This document shows positions 1 through 7,887 of a stretch of DNA of 64,000 bases, piece by piece. Below the pieces are notes generated by a model. It saw nothing but the letters and a program-made list of their open reading frames with translations. It was not told the origin of the DNA and searched no databases. Position 1 is the first letter of the stretch. Every line of letters starts with the position of its first letter. A program made the translations under genes and the position numbers. Origin of the DNA: Streptomyces sp. 7-21 (GTDB taxonomy: Bacteria > Actinomycetota > Actinomycetes > Streptomycetales > Streptomycetaceae); assembly GCF_016741785.1 (NCBI RefSeq), contig NZ_JAERRL010000005.1:124001-188000 (forward strand), given 5' to 3'.

Positions 1-245
1 GTGTCGCCCCAGCCGTCGGTGATGTCGAACAGGCGCCGACCCGCGACGAGCGCCCCGCAGCTCTCCGTCAGCTCCCGCATCACGCCCGCGCTGTCCCCGT
101 CGACCCGCAGCGTGACGTCCCTGCTGGCGGTCGGCAGGGGCACCTCCCCCGTCTCGTACCACTCGAAGAGGTCCTCGACCCGGTCCCGCGGGTCCGCGAT
201 GAACCCGTCCAGGGACATCGTCATGTGGCTGAACACCATGCCCAT
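1..245 (-). CDS. Dihydrofolate reductase-family protein (RibD C-terminal-like), 3' end outside window
   Basis: The minus strand encodes 81 visible residues starting at ATG 245, preceded by a GGAGG Shine-Dalgarno; a second in-frame ATG lies two codons on. The opening MTMSLDGFIADP, followed by GALVAGRRLFDITDGWGD, is typical of the stand-alone RibD C-terminal/DHFR-like reductases common in actinomycetes. The gene leaves the window at base 1, so the C-terminal half is not seen. These proteins bind NADPH, but substrates are usually unknown; a role in folate or riboflavin synthesis should not be assumed. Confidence 0.8.
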   Translation of the reverse strand, partial: MGMVFSHMTMSLDGFIADPRDRVEDLFEWYETGEVPLPTASRDVTLRVDGDSAGVMRELTESCGALVAGRRLFDITDGWGD

Positions 246-382
246 CTGGTTTCCTCCGCTCGCTGGCCGTTGCCTGTGCCGACCCGGCCTGGCGGCGGAA
301 CGCACCGGTGCTGCCCGCAGTGCCACCGCAACGGCCGGGTACGGTGACCCGGTTGGCGTACCGCGCGGGGAGGAGCGCACCG

Positions 383-1177
383 TTGGCCAGTGAGGACAGC
401 TACTACGTGCCGACCGGCGAGGGCCGTTACAAGCCGACCGCCCACACCGGCGGGGCGTGGCACCGGGACGAGCAGCACTTCAGCCCGCTCGGCGGCCTCC
501 TCGTGCACGCCATGGACCGCTACCTCGCCACCCGGCCGCCCACGGGCATGGTGATGTCGCGGATCAGCTTCGACATCCTGGGCCGCCCGGCGCTGGACGA
601 GTGCGAGATCACGGTGGAGACGGTCCGGCCGGGGCGCACCATCCAACTGCTCGAAGCCGTCGCGCGGATCGGCGGCCGGCCGGTGGTCCGGGCGCGGGCC
701 TGGCTGCTGGTGTCGCTGGACACCGCCGCCGTCGCGGGCGGCGCGGCGGAGCGGCTGCCCGCGCCCGAGACGCTGGAGCGGTGGCCGATGACCGACCTGT
801 GGCCCGGCGGCTACATCGCTTCCGTGGACGTGCGGCAGGTCGCCCCGCCGCGCCCGGGGCGCGCGGCGGCGTGGGTCGCCACGGACCTCGCGCTCGTCGC
901 GGGCGAGACCAGCAGCGCGCTGGCGTCGTACGTGGCGCTCGTGGACACCGCCAACGGCATCGCGGTGCGGCAGCCGCCCACCGCCTGGATGTACCCCAAC
1001 GTCGACCTGACGCTGCACTTCCACCGCCAGCCCGAGGGCCGGTGGACGGGCCTGGACACGTCCGTGACCTTCGGGCCGACCGGGCAGGGGCTGACCAGCA
1101 CCGTGCTGCACGACCTGGCCGGGCCGGTGGGGACCGCGCAGCAGATGCTCACCGTGCGGCCGCTGCCCGGCAGCTGA
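383..1177 (+). CDS. Acyl-CoA thioesterase-family (double hotdog) protein
   Basis: 264 residues from a TTG start at 383 (LASEDSYYVPTGEGRY), chosen because GGGGAGGAG lies 8 nt upstream; the frame stays open further upstream, but without an RBS or family resemblance. N-terminal hotdog features are visible (HFSPLGGLLVHAMDRYL, then ISFDILGRPALDECEITVETVRPGRTIQ), and the second half has TAWMYPNVDLTLHFHRQPEG and SVTFGPTGQGLTST. This layout matches the TesB-like/4HBT_3 thioesterase superfamily, cytosolic enzymes that hydrolyse acyl-CoA. The substrate chain length cannot be inferred. It is divergent from the DHFR-like gene and convergent with the phosphotransferase gene. Confidence 0.78.
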   Translation: MASEDSYYVPTGEGRYKPTAHTGGAWHRDEQHFSPLGGLLVHAMDRYLATRPPTGMVMSRISFDILGRPALDECEITVETVRPGRTIQLLEAVARIGGRPVVRARAWLLVSLDTAAVAGGAAERLPAPETLERWPMTDLWPGGYIASVDVRQVAPPRPGRAAAWVATDLALVAGETSSALASYVALVDTANGIAVRQPPTAWMYPNVDLTLHFHRQPEGRWTGLDTSVTFGPTGQGLTSTVLHDLAGPVGTAQQMLTVRPLPGS

Positions 1178-1195
1178 CGGCAGGCGCCCGGCGGG

Positions 1196-2161
1196 TCAGC
1201 CGGGCAGGCCGCTGTCGAACGGGGTGGTGCGCCAGTGGTCGAGGGCGGGCCGCAGCGCGTCCTTGAGCAGCGGCAGCTGCGGCACGAGGGCGAGGCAGGC
1301 CACCGCCCGGGCCATGCCGACCGCGCTGGCGAACCGCAGCACCCGCTCGTTGAGCGGCCGCAGCCCCCGTTCGCGCGCGGCCTCGTCGTAGGCGGCGGCG
1401 CAGCCGGGCGGCATGCCCGCCAGGTCCCACTCGACCGGGCCGAGGGAGACCAGTTCGAAGTCGGAGTACAGCGGGCCGTCCGCCCCGGCGATGATATTGA
1501 CGGCCGGGGCGTCGCCGTGGACGGGCTGCAGCGCGACGCCGGGGAACGCCGCCTCGAAGGCCGCGCGGGAGCGCACCACCGGCTCCAGCACCTCCCACTC
1601 GTGCCGGGCGCGGTCCAGGTCGCCGGGCTCGATGAGGTCGGGGCGGGAGCCGAGGGCGTCGAGGCCGTCGGTGACGAAGCGGGGCTCGGCCGCCGCCAGG
1701 AACGGCAGCTCGCCCGGGTAGCCGCGCAGGGCGTCGTGCAGCCCGGCGACGAGGCGGGAGTGGTGCACGTAGTCCGGCTCGGCGCCCGCAGCGGCGTCCG
1801 TCTCGGCGTAGGCCCAGAACGTCATGGAGAACCCGTCGCGGCGCACCGGCTCGCGGGGCACCAGCGGGCTGGGCGGGATCACCCGGTGGCCCTGCTCCGC
1901 CAGCCAGTGCACCACGTCCAGCTCCCGCTGCTGCCGCTGAGCCTGGAAGGCGGGGTCGGCCGCGGCGTACGGCGGCAGGACGGTGGGGACGCGGACCACC
2001 ACGGGGGAGGGGGCGAGGTGCACGACGACGGAGAACATGTCGTGGAGCACCCGGGCGTCGGTCACCGTCAGGCCGAGGCCGCGCCCGGCGGCGGTGGCCG
2101 CCTCGACGGCGCGTGCGGTGCGGGCGGCGAGTTCGTCGGGCGTCATCAGTGCTGCGGGCAT
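1196..2161 (-). CDS. Aminoglycoside phosphotransferase (APH/choline kinase)-family protein
   Basis: 321 residues. The kinase-like fold is indicated by the catalytic Brenner motif VHGDAPAVNII (HGD-x4-N) and the following metal-binding segment LYSDFELVSLGPVEWDLAG. The N-terminal lobe has VVVHLAPSPVVVRVP, the ATP-lobe strand region. ATG 2161 is preferred over an in-frame GTG six codons upstream because GGGAGC sits 8-9 nt before it. APH-family proteins phosphorylate small hydroxylated molecules with ATP; most chromosomal actinomycete members are not proven antibiotic-resistance enzymes, and nothing in the context suggests a substrate. It is transcribed alone, convergent with the thioesterase gene. 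Confidence 0.8.
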   Translation of the reverse strand: MPAALMTPDELAARTARAVEAATAAGRGLGLTVTDARVLHDMFSVVVHLAPSPVVVRVPTVLPPYAAADPAFQAQRQQRELDVVHWLAEQGHRVIPPSPLVPREPVRRDGFSMTFWAYAETDAAAGAEPDYVHHSRLVAGLHDALRGYPGELPFLAAAEPRFVTDGLDALGSRPDLIEPGDLDRARHEWEVLEPVVRSRAAFEAAFPGVALQPVHGDAPAVNIIAGADGPLYSDFELVSLGPVEWDLAGMPPGCAAAYDEAARERGLRPLNERVLRFASAVGMARAVACLALVPQLPLLKDALRPALDHWRTTPFDSGLPG

Positions 2162-2274
2162 CCGGTCATGCTCCCACACCGGCCCGCTGGGCCGCCGTGC
2201 GGCAGTCCGTCCCGTTCGGCATACGATGACGGATGGTTCGGCACGGACGTTCGAGCAGGTGGTAAGCGAGGGGC

Positions 2275-2826
2275 GTGGTGGGCGAGTTCAGCGGTGATCC
2301 GGAGCCCGGGCCGCCGCGTGACGACGCTGGCCGGCCCCGGCCCGTCCCGCCGCCCGTGACGCTGAGCGCGGCTCTGGCCCGGGCGCTGACCGCCGCTGCG
2401 GTCGCCGTGCTGGTGGTCGTGCTGGCCGCCGTGGTGGTCCTGGGCGAGCGGGCGGAGGAGCGGCCGGACCCGGGGACGGACGGCGCGCCGTCCGGGGCGC
2501 CCGCCGAAGCCGGGGAGCAGGAGCCCCGCGAGGCGTCACTGGCGGTGGCGCGCATGTCCGGCGGCTGGGACGAGGACTGCGGCTGCTACCTCGCCGCCGC
2601 GACCGTCCGGGTCCGCGCCCCCAAGGGCACGGGCGTGCGGGCGGCGTGGTACCGCGACGGGGAGCGCGAGGAGGTCGAGGAGGAACGCTGGGCCGGCCCC
2701 GGCGAGACGGCCGAGTTCCGCTACACCCACGAGGCCGAGGACTGCGCGACCCGCCATGAGCTGCGGGTCGAACTGGAGGCGTTCGACGGCATCTACGCCG
2801 ACGGCAGCGTCAACATCCTCTGCTGA
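2275..2826 (+). CDS. Membrane-anchored protein of unknown function with Cys-containing extracytoplasmic domain
   Basis: 183 residues from tandem GTG codons at 2275/2278; the RBS (GCGAGGGG) is modest, so the exact start is uncertain. A Pro-rich cytoplasmic N-terminus is followed by one hydrophobic helix at about residues 30-56 (ALTAAAVAVLVVVLAAVVVL), an acidic Pro/Gly linker, and a domain of about 90 residues outside the membrane. That domain has four cysteines (DEDCGCYL near its start, EAEDCATRHE and a C-terminal NILC), which could form two disulfides. I do not recognise the family. The protein looks like a single-pass type II membrane protein. It stands alone and is convergent with the polymerase gene. 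Confidence 0.62.
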   Translation: MVGEFSGDPEPGPPRDDAGRPRPVPPPVTLSAALARALTAAAVAVLVVVLAAVVVLGERAEERPDPGTDGAPSGAPAEAGEQEPREASLAVARMSGGWDEDCGCYLAAATVRVRAPKGTGVRAAWYRDGEREEVEEERWAGPGETAEFRYTHEAEDCATRHELRVELEAFDGIYADGSVNILC

Positions 2827-2865
2827 GGCGGCCCGGGCCCGGCCGTAAGCCGCCCCCGGCCGCCG

Positions 2866-4317
2866 TCAGTGCAGCGCGGTGCGCCGGTCGTGGCGGACGG
2901 TGGTGACCAGGGCCAGGCACAGCGCGGCGATGGCGATGCGGCCGGACGCCTGGAGCAGCGAACCGCGCAGCAGGATGAAGCTGTACCCGGCGAGCAGCGG
3001 CACCACCACGGCCATCACGTTGCCCGGCGAGCGGTCGTCCACGGTGTGCCGCACGTACCGCCGGTCGGTGCGGGCGGCCAGGTAGCCGGCCAGCACGAAC
3101 CCGGCGAGCATGCCGGGCGTGCCGAAGTCCAGCCACAGCTCCGCCCACAGCGGCGAGGAGAGGTTGAAGCTGTCCGTGCCCATCCACTCGCCGACGACGA
3201 AGCCGGTGTCCTGCGGCTTGCCCTCCCACATCGAGCGGGGCACGAAGAACAGCGCCGCGCCCGCCAGCTGGCGGCCGTAGGTGTGCCCGCCGCCGTCGCC
3301 GCTGTAGGTGATGGTGTTGGCGAGCATGTTGACCTGGTCGTAGTCCTTGACGACCAGCGGTTCCAGCACCGAGCCGGTGTCCAGGGACGCGGCCGGCGGG
3401 CCGTCGTCCTGGTAGCGGAAGCGGTCGCTGAACGGGAAGACCAGCAGCGCGCCCGCCACGCCCAGCGTCAGCGCCGCCCGGTAGGCGACCGGGCTGCGCG
3501 GGAAGACGGTGAACAGCAGGGCGAACAGCACCGTCAGGAACCAGTACCGCGGGTTGGTGACGGGGTTGTTGACCACGGCGTTGACCCCGAGCAGCCCCAG
3601 CCACGGCAGCAGCACGGCGGGGCGGCGCCGCGCGTCGCGGGAGGTGACCAGCCAGCGGGTCAGGAACAGCAGCGCCAGCAGCGCGGGCACCGTGCCGAAG
3701 CCCCGCAGCAGCGCGTTGCCCGCCTCGCCCGCGCCCTCGCCGCCCGTCGCGGCGGCCAGCGTCCGGCCCAGCTCCTCGCGGCTGGTGAAGAACACCGCGG
3801 GCCCGCCGACCCGGAGCACCAGCACGGTGCTCGCCAGGTAGGCGAACGCCACCAGCAGGTACAGCCGCCGCCGGTGCACCCGGGCCACCGGCGGGCGGCG
3901 CGCCCGCAGCGACGGGCGGTGCCGCGCCAGCAGCGCGCCCACGTCGAAGGCGACCATGCCGCACAGCACCAGCACCGTGGCGAGCTGGGTGTCCTCGCGC
4001 GGGCCGAGCACGGGCGTGGGGTCGCGGGCCAGCACGGACTGCGCGAGCGGCGCCACGCCCATCGCCAGGTAGCAGAACAGCCAGAACACGCCCTGCACCA
4101 GCCGCCTGCGGCCCGACAGCACCATGGCGCACAGCCGCACCCCGGCGTACGCGGTGACCGTCAGCTGGAGCCAGAACGCGGTGTCCCGCGCGCCTTCCCC
4201 GGGCTGGGCGGCGACTGCCAGCGGCAGCCCGGCGGTGACCGCGGCGATCAGCGGTACCGACAGCGGCAGCGACAGCAGCGGGCGGTGTGCGGGCCGCGTC
4301 CCGGCCTCGGCGGCCAC
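2866..4317 (-). CDS. Polytopic O-antigen/EPS polymerase-like (Wzy-type) membrane protein
   Basis: 483 residues with roughly ten to twelve hydrophobic helices spread over the whole protein, for example LSLPLSVPLIAAVTAGLPLA, WLFCYLAMGVAPLAQSVLA and LLVAFAYLASTVLVLRVGG. A periplasmic-type loop contains SGDGGGHTYGRQLAGAALFF followed by VPRSMWEGKP and then FNLSSPLWAELWLDFG, a pattern seen in oligosaccharide repeat-unit polymerases. Such proteins join lipid-linked repeat units on the outer membrane face. It lies 43 nt downstream of, and probably in operon with, the reductase gene, and is in the same block as the glycosyltransferases and priming transferase. Assignment rests on topology and context, since Wzy sequences are poorly conserved. 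Confidence 0.68.
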   Translation of the reverse strand: MAAEAGTRPAHRPLLSLPLSVPLIAAVTAGLPLAVAAQPGEGARDTAFWLQLTVTAYAGVRLCAMVLSGRRRLVQGVFWLFCYLAMGVAPLAQSVLARDPTPVLGPREDTQLATVLVLCGMVAFDVGALLARHRPSLRARRPPVARVHRRRLYLLVAFAYLASTVLVLRVGGPAVFFTSREELGRTLAAATGGEGAGEAGNALLRGFGTVPALLALLFLTRWLVTSRDARRRPAVLLPWLGLLGVNAVVNNPVTNPRYWFLTVLFALLFTVFPRSPVAYRAALTLGVAGALLVFPFSDRFRYQDDGPPAASLDTGSVLEPLVVKDYDQVNMLANTITYSGDGGGHTYGRQLAGAALFFVPRSMWEGKPQDTGFVVGEWMGTDSFNLSSPLWAELWLDFGTPGMLAGFVLAGYLAARTDRRYVRHTVDDRSPGNVMAVVVPLLAGYSFILLRGSLLQASGRIAIAALCLALVTTVRHDRRTALH

Positions 4318-4360
4318 CGCGTCACCCCTCCCTGTTCACCTGCCGTCGCGGGCCGCCAGC

Positions 4361-5239
4361 TTACCGGCGCGGCGCCCCGCCGTACCGGATCTCCTCGAAG
4401 ACCCGGCTGGCGCTCTCGCGGCCGAAGCCACGCGCGATCTGACGTGCCATCAGCGACTGCGCGACGCCGGGCACGTCCGTGGCGATGCCCTGCTCGCGGG
4501 AGGCCGCCACAATCAGGTCCACCGCCTTGTGGTTGAACTCCAGGGACTGCTCCCCGGCCGTGTAGTCGCCGCTGTCGATCCGGTCCGTGCCGAGCGGCAG
4601 CGCGGCCGCCATCGCCTGGAGGAACGGCACCGCCTTCGCGGTGAACTCCTTCGCCGGAACGCCCCCGGTGGCCAGCAGCGCGGCGCCGTGCCAGTAACCG
4701 GCGAACATCCCGTACCTGCCCGCCAGCAGCGCCAGATCCCACAGCGAGGCCCGGCCCGGATCGGCGCCGACGAACGACACCGTGCCGAGCGCCCGCAGCG
4801 TTCCGGCGTGTGCGCCGAAAATCTCCTGCGGGCCGCTGAAGAGGAATTCCGCCTCCGGTTTTCCGACCAGGGGCGGCGTGGCCATCATCGCCCCGGCCAG
4901 ATACGGAATGCCGCGCCGCGACGCCCAGGCGGAAAGCTCCCGGGCGCCGCGCGGCATCAGCGTCGTGCACACCACCACCGGCCGCCCGGCCAGGGCGCTG
5001 ACCACCGGCCCGGGAGACAGCACCCCCTCGACGGCGGCCCGGTCGAGCACGGTGACGAGGACCAGGTCGCTGGCCGCGACCGCCTCCTCCGGCCGGGCGG
5101 CGCGCATTGCCCCGCGCGCCACCTGCGCGGTGTCCCGGCCCGGCGTGCGGTTCCACACCGTCACCCGGTGCCCGGCGGCCCGCAGCGCGTCGGCGACCGC
5201 CCGTCCCATCGCTCCCATGCCGAGAACGGCAACACGCAT
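4361..5239 (-). CDS. NAD(P)-dependent imine-reductase-like oxidoreductase (6PGDH superfamily)
   Basis: 292 residues. The N-terminal Rossmann domain starts MRVAVLGMGAMGRAVADAL (GxGxxG), with WNRTPGRD as the cofactor-specificity loop, and continues with VVCTTLMPRGARELSAWA and a GAMMATPPLVGKPEAEFLFSG stretch typical of IRED/beta-hydroxyacid dehydrogenase-like enzymes. The C-terminal helical domain has LWDLALLAGRYGMFAGYWHG, the region that forms the dimeric active site in imine reductases. ATG 5239 follows GGAAGGGG. Role in the polysaccharide locus is unclear; such genes are normally paired with a TetR-, MerR- or HxlR-type regulator, and none is present here although an operator-like palindrome is (5350-5361). 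Confidence 0.75.
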   Translation of the reverse strand: MRVAVLGMGAMGRAVADALRAAGHRVTVWNRTPGRDTAQVARGAMRAARPEEAVAASDLVLVTVLDRAAVEGVLSPGPVVSALAGRPVVVCTTLMPRGARELSAWASRRGIPYLAGAMMATPPLVGKPEAEFLFSGPQEIFGAHAGTLRALGTVSFVGADPGRASLWDLALLAGRYGMFAGYWHGAALLATGGVPAKEFTAKAVPFLQAMAAALPLGTDRIDSGDYTAGEQSLEFNHKAVDLIVAASREQGIATDVPGVAQSLMARQIARGFGRESASRVFEEIRYGGAPRR

Positions 5240-5349
5240 GCGGAAAAACCCCTTCCGGCAAGAACGGAAACGCGGAAAAGAAAAGGAAAACTCCTGGACG
5301 CCCCCATCCTCAGCCGGAGCGGAAAACGCCGGCAAGTACGAACTTGGAA

Positions 5350-5361
5350 GTAAGCACTTAC
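5350..5361. promoter_or_regulatory. Operator-like palindrome between divergent reductase and GT4 genes
   Basis: GTAAG-CA-CTTAC is a perfect 5-bp inverted repeat in a locally AT-richer 200-bp intergenic region (5240-5441). The sequence resembles short palindromes bound by TetR-type repressors. It is about 110 nt from the reductase start and 80 nt from the glycosyltransferase start, so it could control either gene. No regulator gene is adjacent. Confidence 0.4.
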
Positions 5362-5441
5362 CCGAAGGTGAGGCACCCGGCCGGTTCTGCGATGATGCGG
5401 CGGGGAACCCGCACGGGGGAGACCAGGGGAGGGGAACGGCC

Positions 5442-6626
5442 GTGAAGGTGCTGCACGTGGTGACGCTCCACACGCCCACGCACGCGTTCGGCGGGCCCAC
5501 GCGCGTCGCGCTCAGCCTCACCCGCGGCCTGCGCGAGCGCGGGCACCAGGCCGTGCTGGCCGCCCTGGGCGACGAGTTCGGGCCGGGGCCGCTGCCGCGC
5601 ACCGTGGACGGGGTGCCGGTGCGGCTGTTCCCGGCCCGGCACGTGCTGCCGCGGTTCGAGGTCAGCGGCATCACCTCACCCGCGCTGCTGGCGCGGGCCC
5701 GCCGCTGGGCGCGGGCCGCCGACATCGTCCACGTGCACCTGATGCGGGACCTGATCACCCTGCCGTTCGCGCTGCTGGCGATGTCGGCCGGAACGCCCGT
5801 GGTGCTCCAGACCCACGGCATGGTCGACCCGACGGACAAGCGGGTGGCGCGGCTCGTCGACGTCCTCGGCACCCGCCGGGCGCTGCGCCGCGCCGACGCC
5901 GTGCTGTACCTGACGGAGCGGGAACGGCGGGAGACCGCCGCCGTGGCGGCGCCCGCGCCGCTGGCGCCCGCCTGGCGGCTCGTCAACGGCGTGCCGCCGC
6001 AGGACCGTTCCGGCGCCCGGACCGGGCCGCCGGTGGTGCTGTACCTGGCGCGGGTGCAGGCGGGCAAGCGGCCGGAGGACTTCGTGCGCGCCATGCCCGC
6101 GGTGCTGGCGCGCCACCCCGGGGCCCGGTTCGTGATGGCCGGGCCGGACACCGGCGCGCTCGCCGGGACGCTGGCGCTGGCCGAGTCGCTGGGCGTGCGC
6201 GGCTCGCTGGACTACCTGGGGCCGCTCGACCCGCCGCAGGCGATGGCGCAGCTGCGGCGCGCCCACGCGCTGATGGTGCCCTCCGTGCAGGACGCCTTCT
6301 CCATGGCGGTGCTGGAGGCGATGTCCGTCGGCACGCCCGTGGTCGTCGCGCGGACCACCGGGCTGGCGCCGGACGTGGCGCGGGTGGGCGCGGGCCGCAC
6401 CGTCGACGTCAGCGACGCGCCGGACGCCGACAACGGCCCGGCGTTCGCCCGCGCCCTGCTCGGCCTGCTCGAACCGGCCGCGCACCAGGCCGCCGCCGAG
6501 GCGGCCTGGCGGCTGGTGCGGGACCGCTTCACGATCGACGCGGTCGTCGGCGACCTGCTGGACGTCTACCGGCGGGTGCGGGCGGACGCGCCCTCCCGCG
6601 CCTTCAGGCCGATCTGCCAGCGGTAG
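5442..6626 (+). CDS. Glycosyltransferase family 4 (GT-B) protein
   Basis: 394 residues from GTG 5442, which follows GGGGAGGGGAACGGCC. The N-terminal GT4 domain has the Gly-rich loop TPTHAFGGPTRVALSLTRGL and DIVHVHLMRDL; the C-terminal nucleotide-sugar domain has VVLYLARVQAGKRPEDFV, RFVMAGPD and MVPSVQDAFSMAVLEAMSVG. The usual E-x7-E motif reads D-x7-E (DAFSMAVLE region), so the first acidic residue is conservatively changed. It probably adds a hexose from an NDP-sugar to the lipid-linked EPS repeat on the cytoplasmic face. Its last 61 nt overlap, in the antisense direction, the 3' end of the GT2 gene. Confidence 0.86.
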   Translation: MKVLHVVTLHTPTHAFGGPTRVALSLTRGLRERGHQAVLAALGDEFGPGPLPRTVDGVPVRLFPARHVLPRFEVSGITSPALLARARRWARAADIVHVHLMRDLITLPFALLAMSAGTPVVLQTHGMVDPTDKRVARLVDVLGTRRALRRADAVLYLTERERRETAAVAAPAPLAPAWRLVNGVPPQDRSGARTGPPVVLYLARVQAGKRPEDFVRAMPAVLARHPGARFVMAGPDTGALAGTLALAESLGVRGSLDYLGPLDPPQAMAQLRRAHALMVPSVQDAFSMAVLEAMSVGTPVVVARTTGLAPDVARVGAGRTVDVSDAPDADNGPAFARALLGLLEPAAHQAAAEAAWRLVRDRFTIDAVVGDLLDVYRRVRADAPSRAFRPICQR

Positions 6627-7405
6627 AAGCTCATCGCCAGGGCGTAGTCCAGGCCCGCGCGCCCGTCGAGGAAGCCGCGCCGCCACAGGTAGGCGTAGGC
6701 GAACGACACCAGCGGCTTCAGCGGCGCCCGGTGGAACAGCTGGCCCTGCCGCGTCTTGGCGGTGCGCACCTGCTCGCGGACCTCAGGGTGGTTCTCCAGC
6801 CACGCCTCCCAGTCCGAGTAGCGGTTGTGCCGCTCGAACCAGGTCCGCACCGGGTCCAGGTCCCGGTGCTCGATGGTGGCGCGCAGCCGGTAGACGGGGT
6901 CCGCCAGCGGCTGGTAGTGCCCCTCCTGCTCGCCCATGCCCGGCGCGTCGAGGTCGTCCGGCTCGGGGAAGCGGGCCCGGGTGCGGTCGACCAGCGCGCG
7001 CTTGACGATGGTGTGGCCGTGGCGCAGCCGCCGCCCGGCGAACCAGTAGCCCAGCGGGATGTCGAACGCGGCGGGCCGCACCCGCCGCCCGTCGCCGAAG
7101 ATCCGGTACAGCTCGGCGAGCAGCGCCGGGCTGGGCGTCTCGTCGCCGTCGAGGAACAGCACCCAGTCGGTCTCGGTGCGCACGTGGTCCAGGCACCACT
7201 GCTTCTTCTTCGGGTACCGGCCGTCCCACGTGTAGTCCACGACCTCGGCGCCCGCCTTCTCGGCGAGCTGGCGGGTGTCGTCCGTGCTGGCCGAGTCCAC
7301 CACGGTCACGCTGGCGGCGTGCCGGATGACGGAGCGGACGGCGCCGGTGATGTTGGCCGCCTCGTTCTTGGTCGGGATGATGACGGCTATCGGCAGCGGG
7401 CTCAC
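6566..7405 (-). CDS. Glycosyltransferase family 2 (GT-A) protein
   Basis: 279 residues from GTG 7405, whose GTGA overlaps the stop of the upstream lipoprotein gene, so the two are translationally coupled. Family 2 features are clear: IAVIIPTKNEAANITGAVRS at the N-terminus, VVDSASTDDTRQLAEKAGA, and the metal-binding DxD as FLDGDET near residue 97. The C-terminal half has the GxxLRHGHTIVKRALVD and HRAPLKPLVSFAYAYLWRRG type segments of lipid-linked oligosaccharide glycosyltransferases; the latter looks membrane-associated. It likely elongates the EPS repeat unit. It is the last gene of the operon running from the secreted LamG protein gene. Confidence 0.88.
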   Translation of the reverse strand: MSPLPIAVIIPTKNEAANITGAVRSVIRHAASVTVVDSASTDDTRQLAEKAGAEVVDYTWDGRYPKKKQWCLDHVRTETDWVLFLDGDETPSPALLAELYRIFGDGRRVRPAAFDIPLGYWFAGRRLRHGHTIVKRALVDRTRARFPEPDDLDAPGMGEQEGHYQPLADPVYRLRATIEHRDLDPVRTWFERHNRYSDWEAWLENHPEVREQVRTAKTRQGQLFHRAPLKPLVSFAYAYLWRRGFLDGRAGLDYALAMSFYRWQIGLKAREGASARTRR

Positions 7406-7887
7406 TCGGCGCCTCCCTCGCCGAGGGCCTCCTCCAGCAGGCCGGTGTGCTCCGGGCACAGGTGCCTGATGGCGTCCTCGGCCCCGGGTATCTCGCCGTC
7501 GCGCAGCGCGGCGACGGCGGCGGGCCGGTCGTGCCGCGCCAGGTAGCCGACGCGGTCACAGGCTTCCGTGCCGAGCTGGAGCACGGCCGCCGGGTCCGTG
7601 CCCTCGGGCACCCGGCCCGTCAGGTAGTCGCGTTCCTCCTCGGTGAACGAGCCCTCGGCGGGCGTGAGTTCCTCCCGGGGCACCGTCCGGCCCGTCATGC
7701 CGTCCTCCTCTCCGGCGGGCGCCTGCGGCCCGGCCGGTGTCTGCTCTTCCCCAGGCGGCGCGGCGGCCGGGCCGCCGGCCTCCGCGCCGCCAGAGGAGCC
7801 GCAGCCCGCGAGCAGCAGCGCCAGCGCCGCGGCCGCCGCTGCCGCGGCCGTCCGTACGCGGGGCCGCCCCCCCGCCCGGGCGCTCAC
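7402..7887 (-). CDS. Small lipoprotein with a C-terminal DUF732-like helical domain
   Basis: 161 residues. The N-terminal signal peptide ends in a lipobox (LALLLAGC), so the mature protein should be lipid-anchored at Cys27 or so. A Pro/Ala/Gly linker of about 45 residues leads to a C-terminal helical domain with two cysteines (GTEACDRVGYLA and AIRHLCPEHTG), similar to DUF732-type exported proteins. ATG 7887 overlaps the stop of the upstream LamG gene (ATGA) and its stop overlaps the GT2 start, so it is the middle gene of a tightly coupled three-gene operon. Function is unknown; co-expression suggests a surface role in polysaccharide assembly or retention. Confidence 0.75.
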   Translation of the reverse strand: MSARAGGRPRVRTAAAAAAAALALLLAGCGSSGGAEAGGPAAAPPGEEQTPAGPQAPAGEEDGMTGRTVPREELTPAEGSFTEEERDYLTGRVPEGTDPAAVLQLGTEACDRVGYLARHDRPAAVAALRDGEIPGAEDAIRHLCPEHTGLLEEALGEGGAE

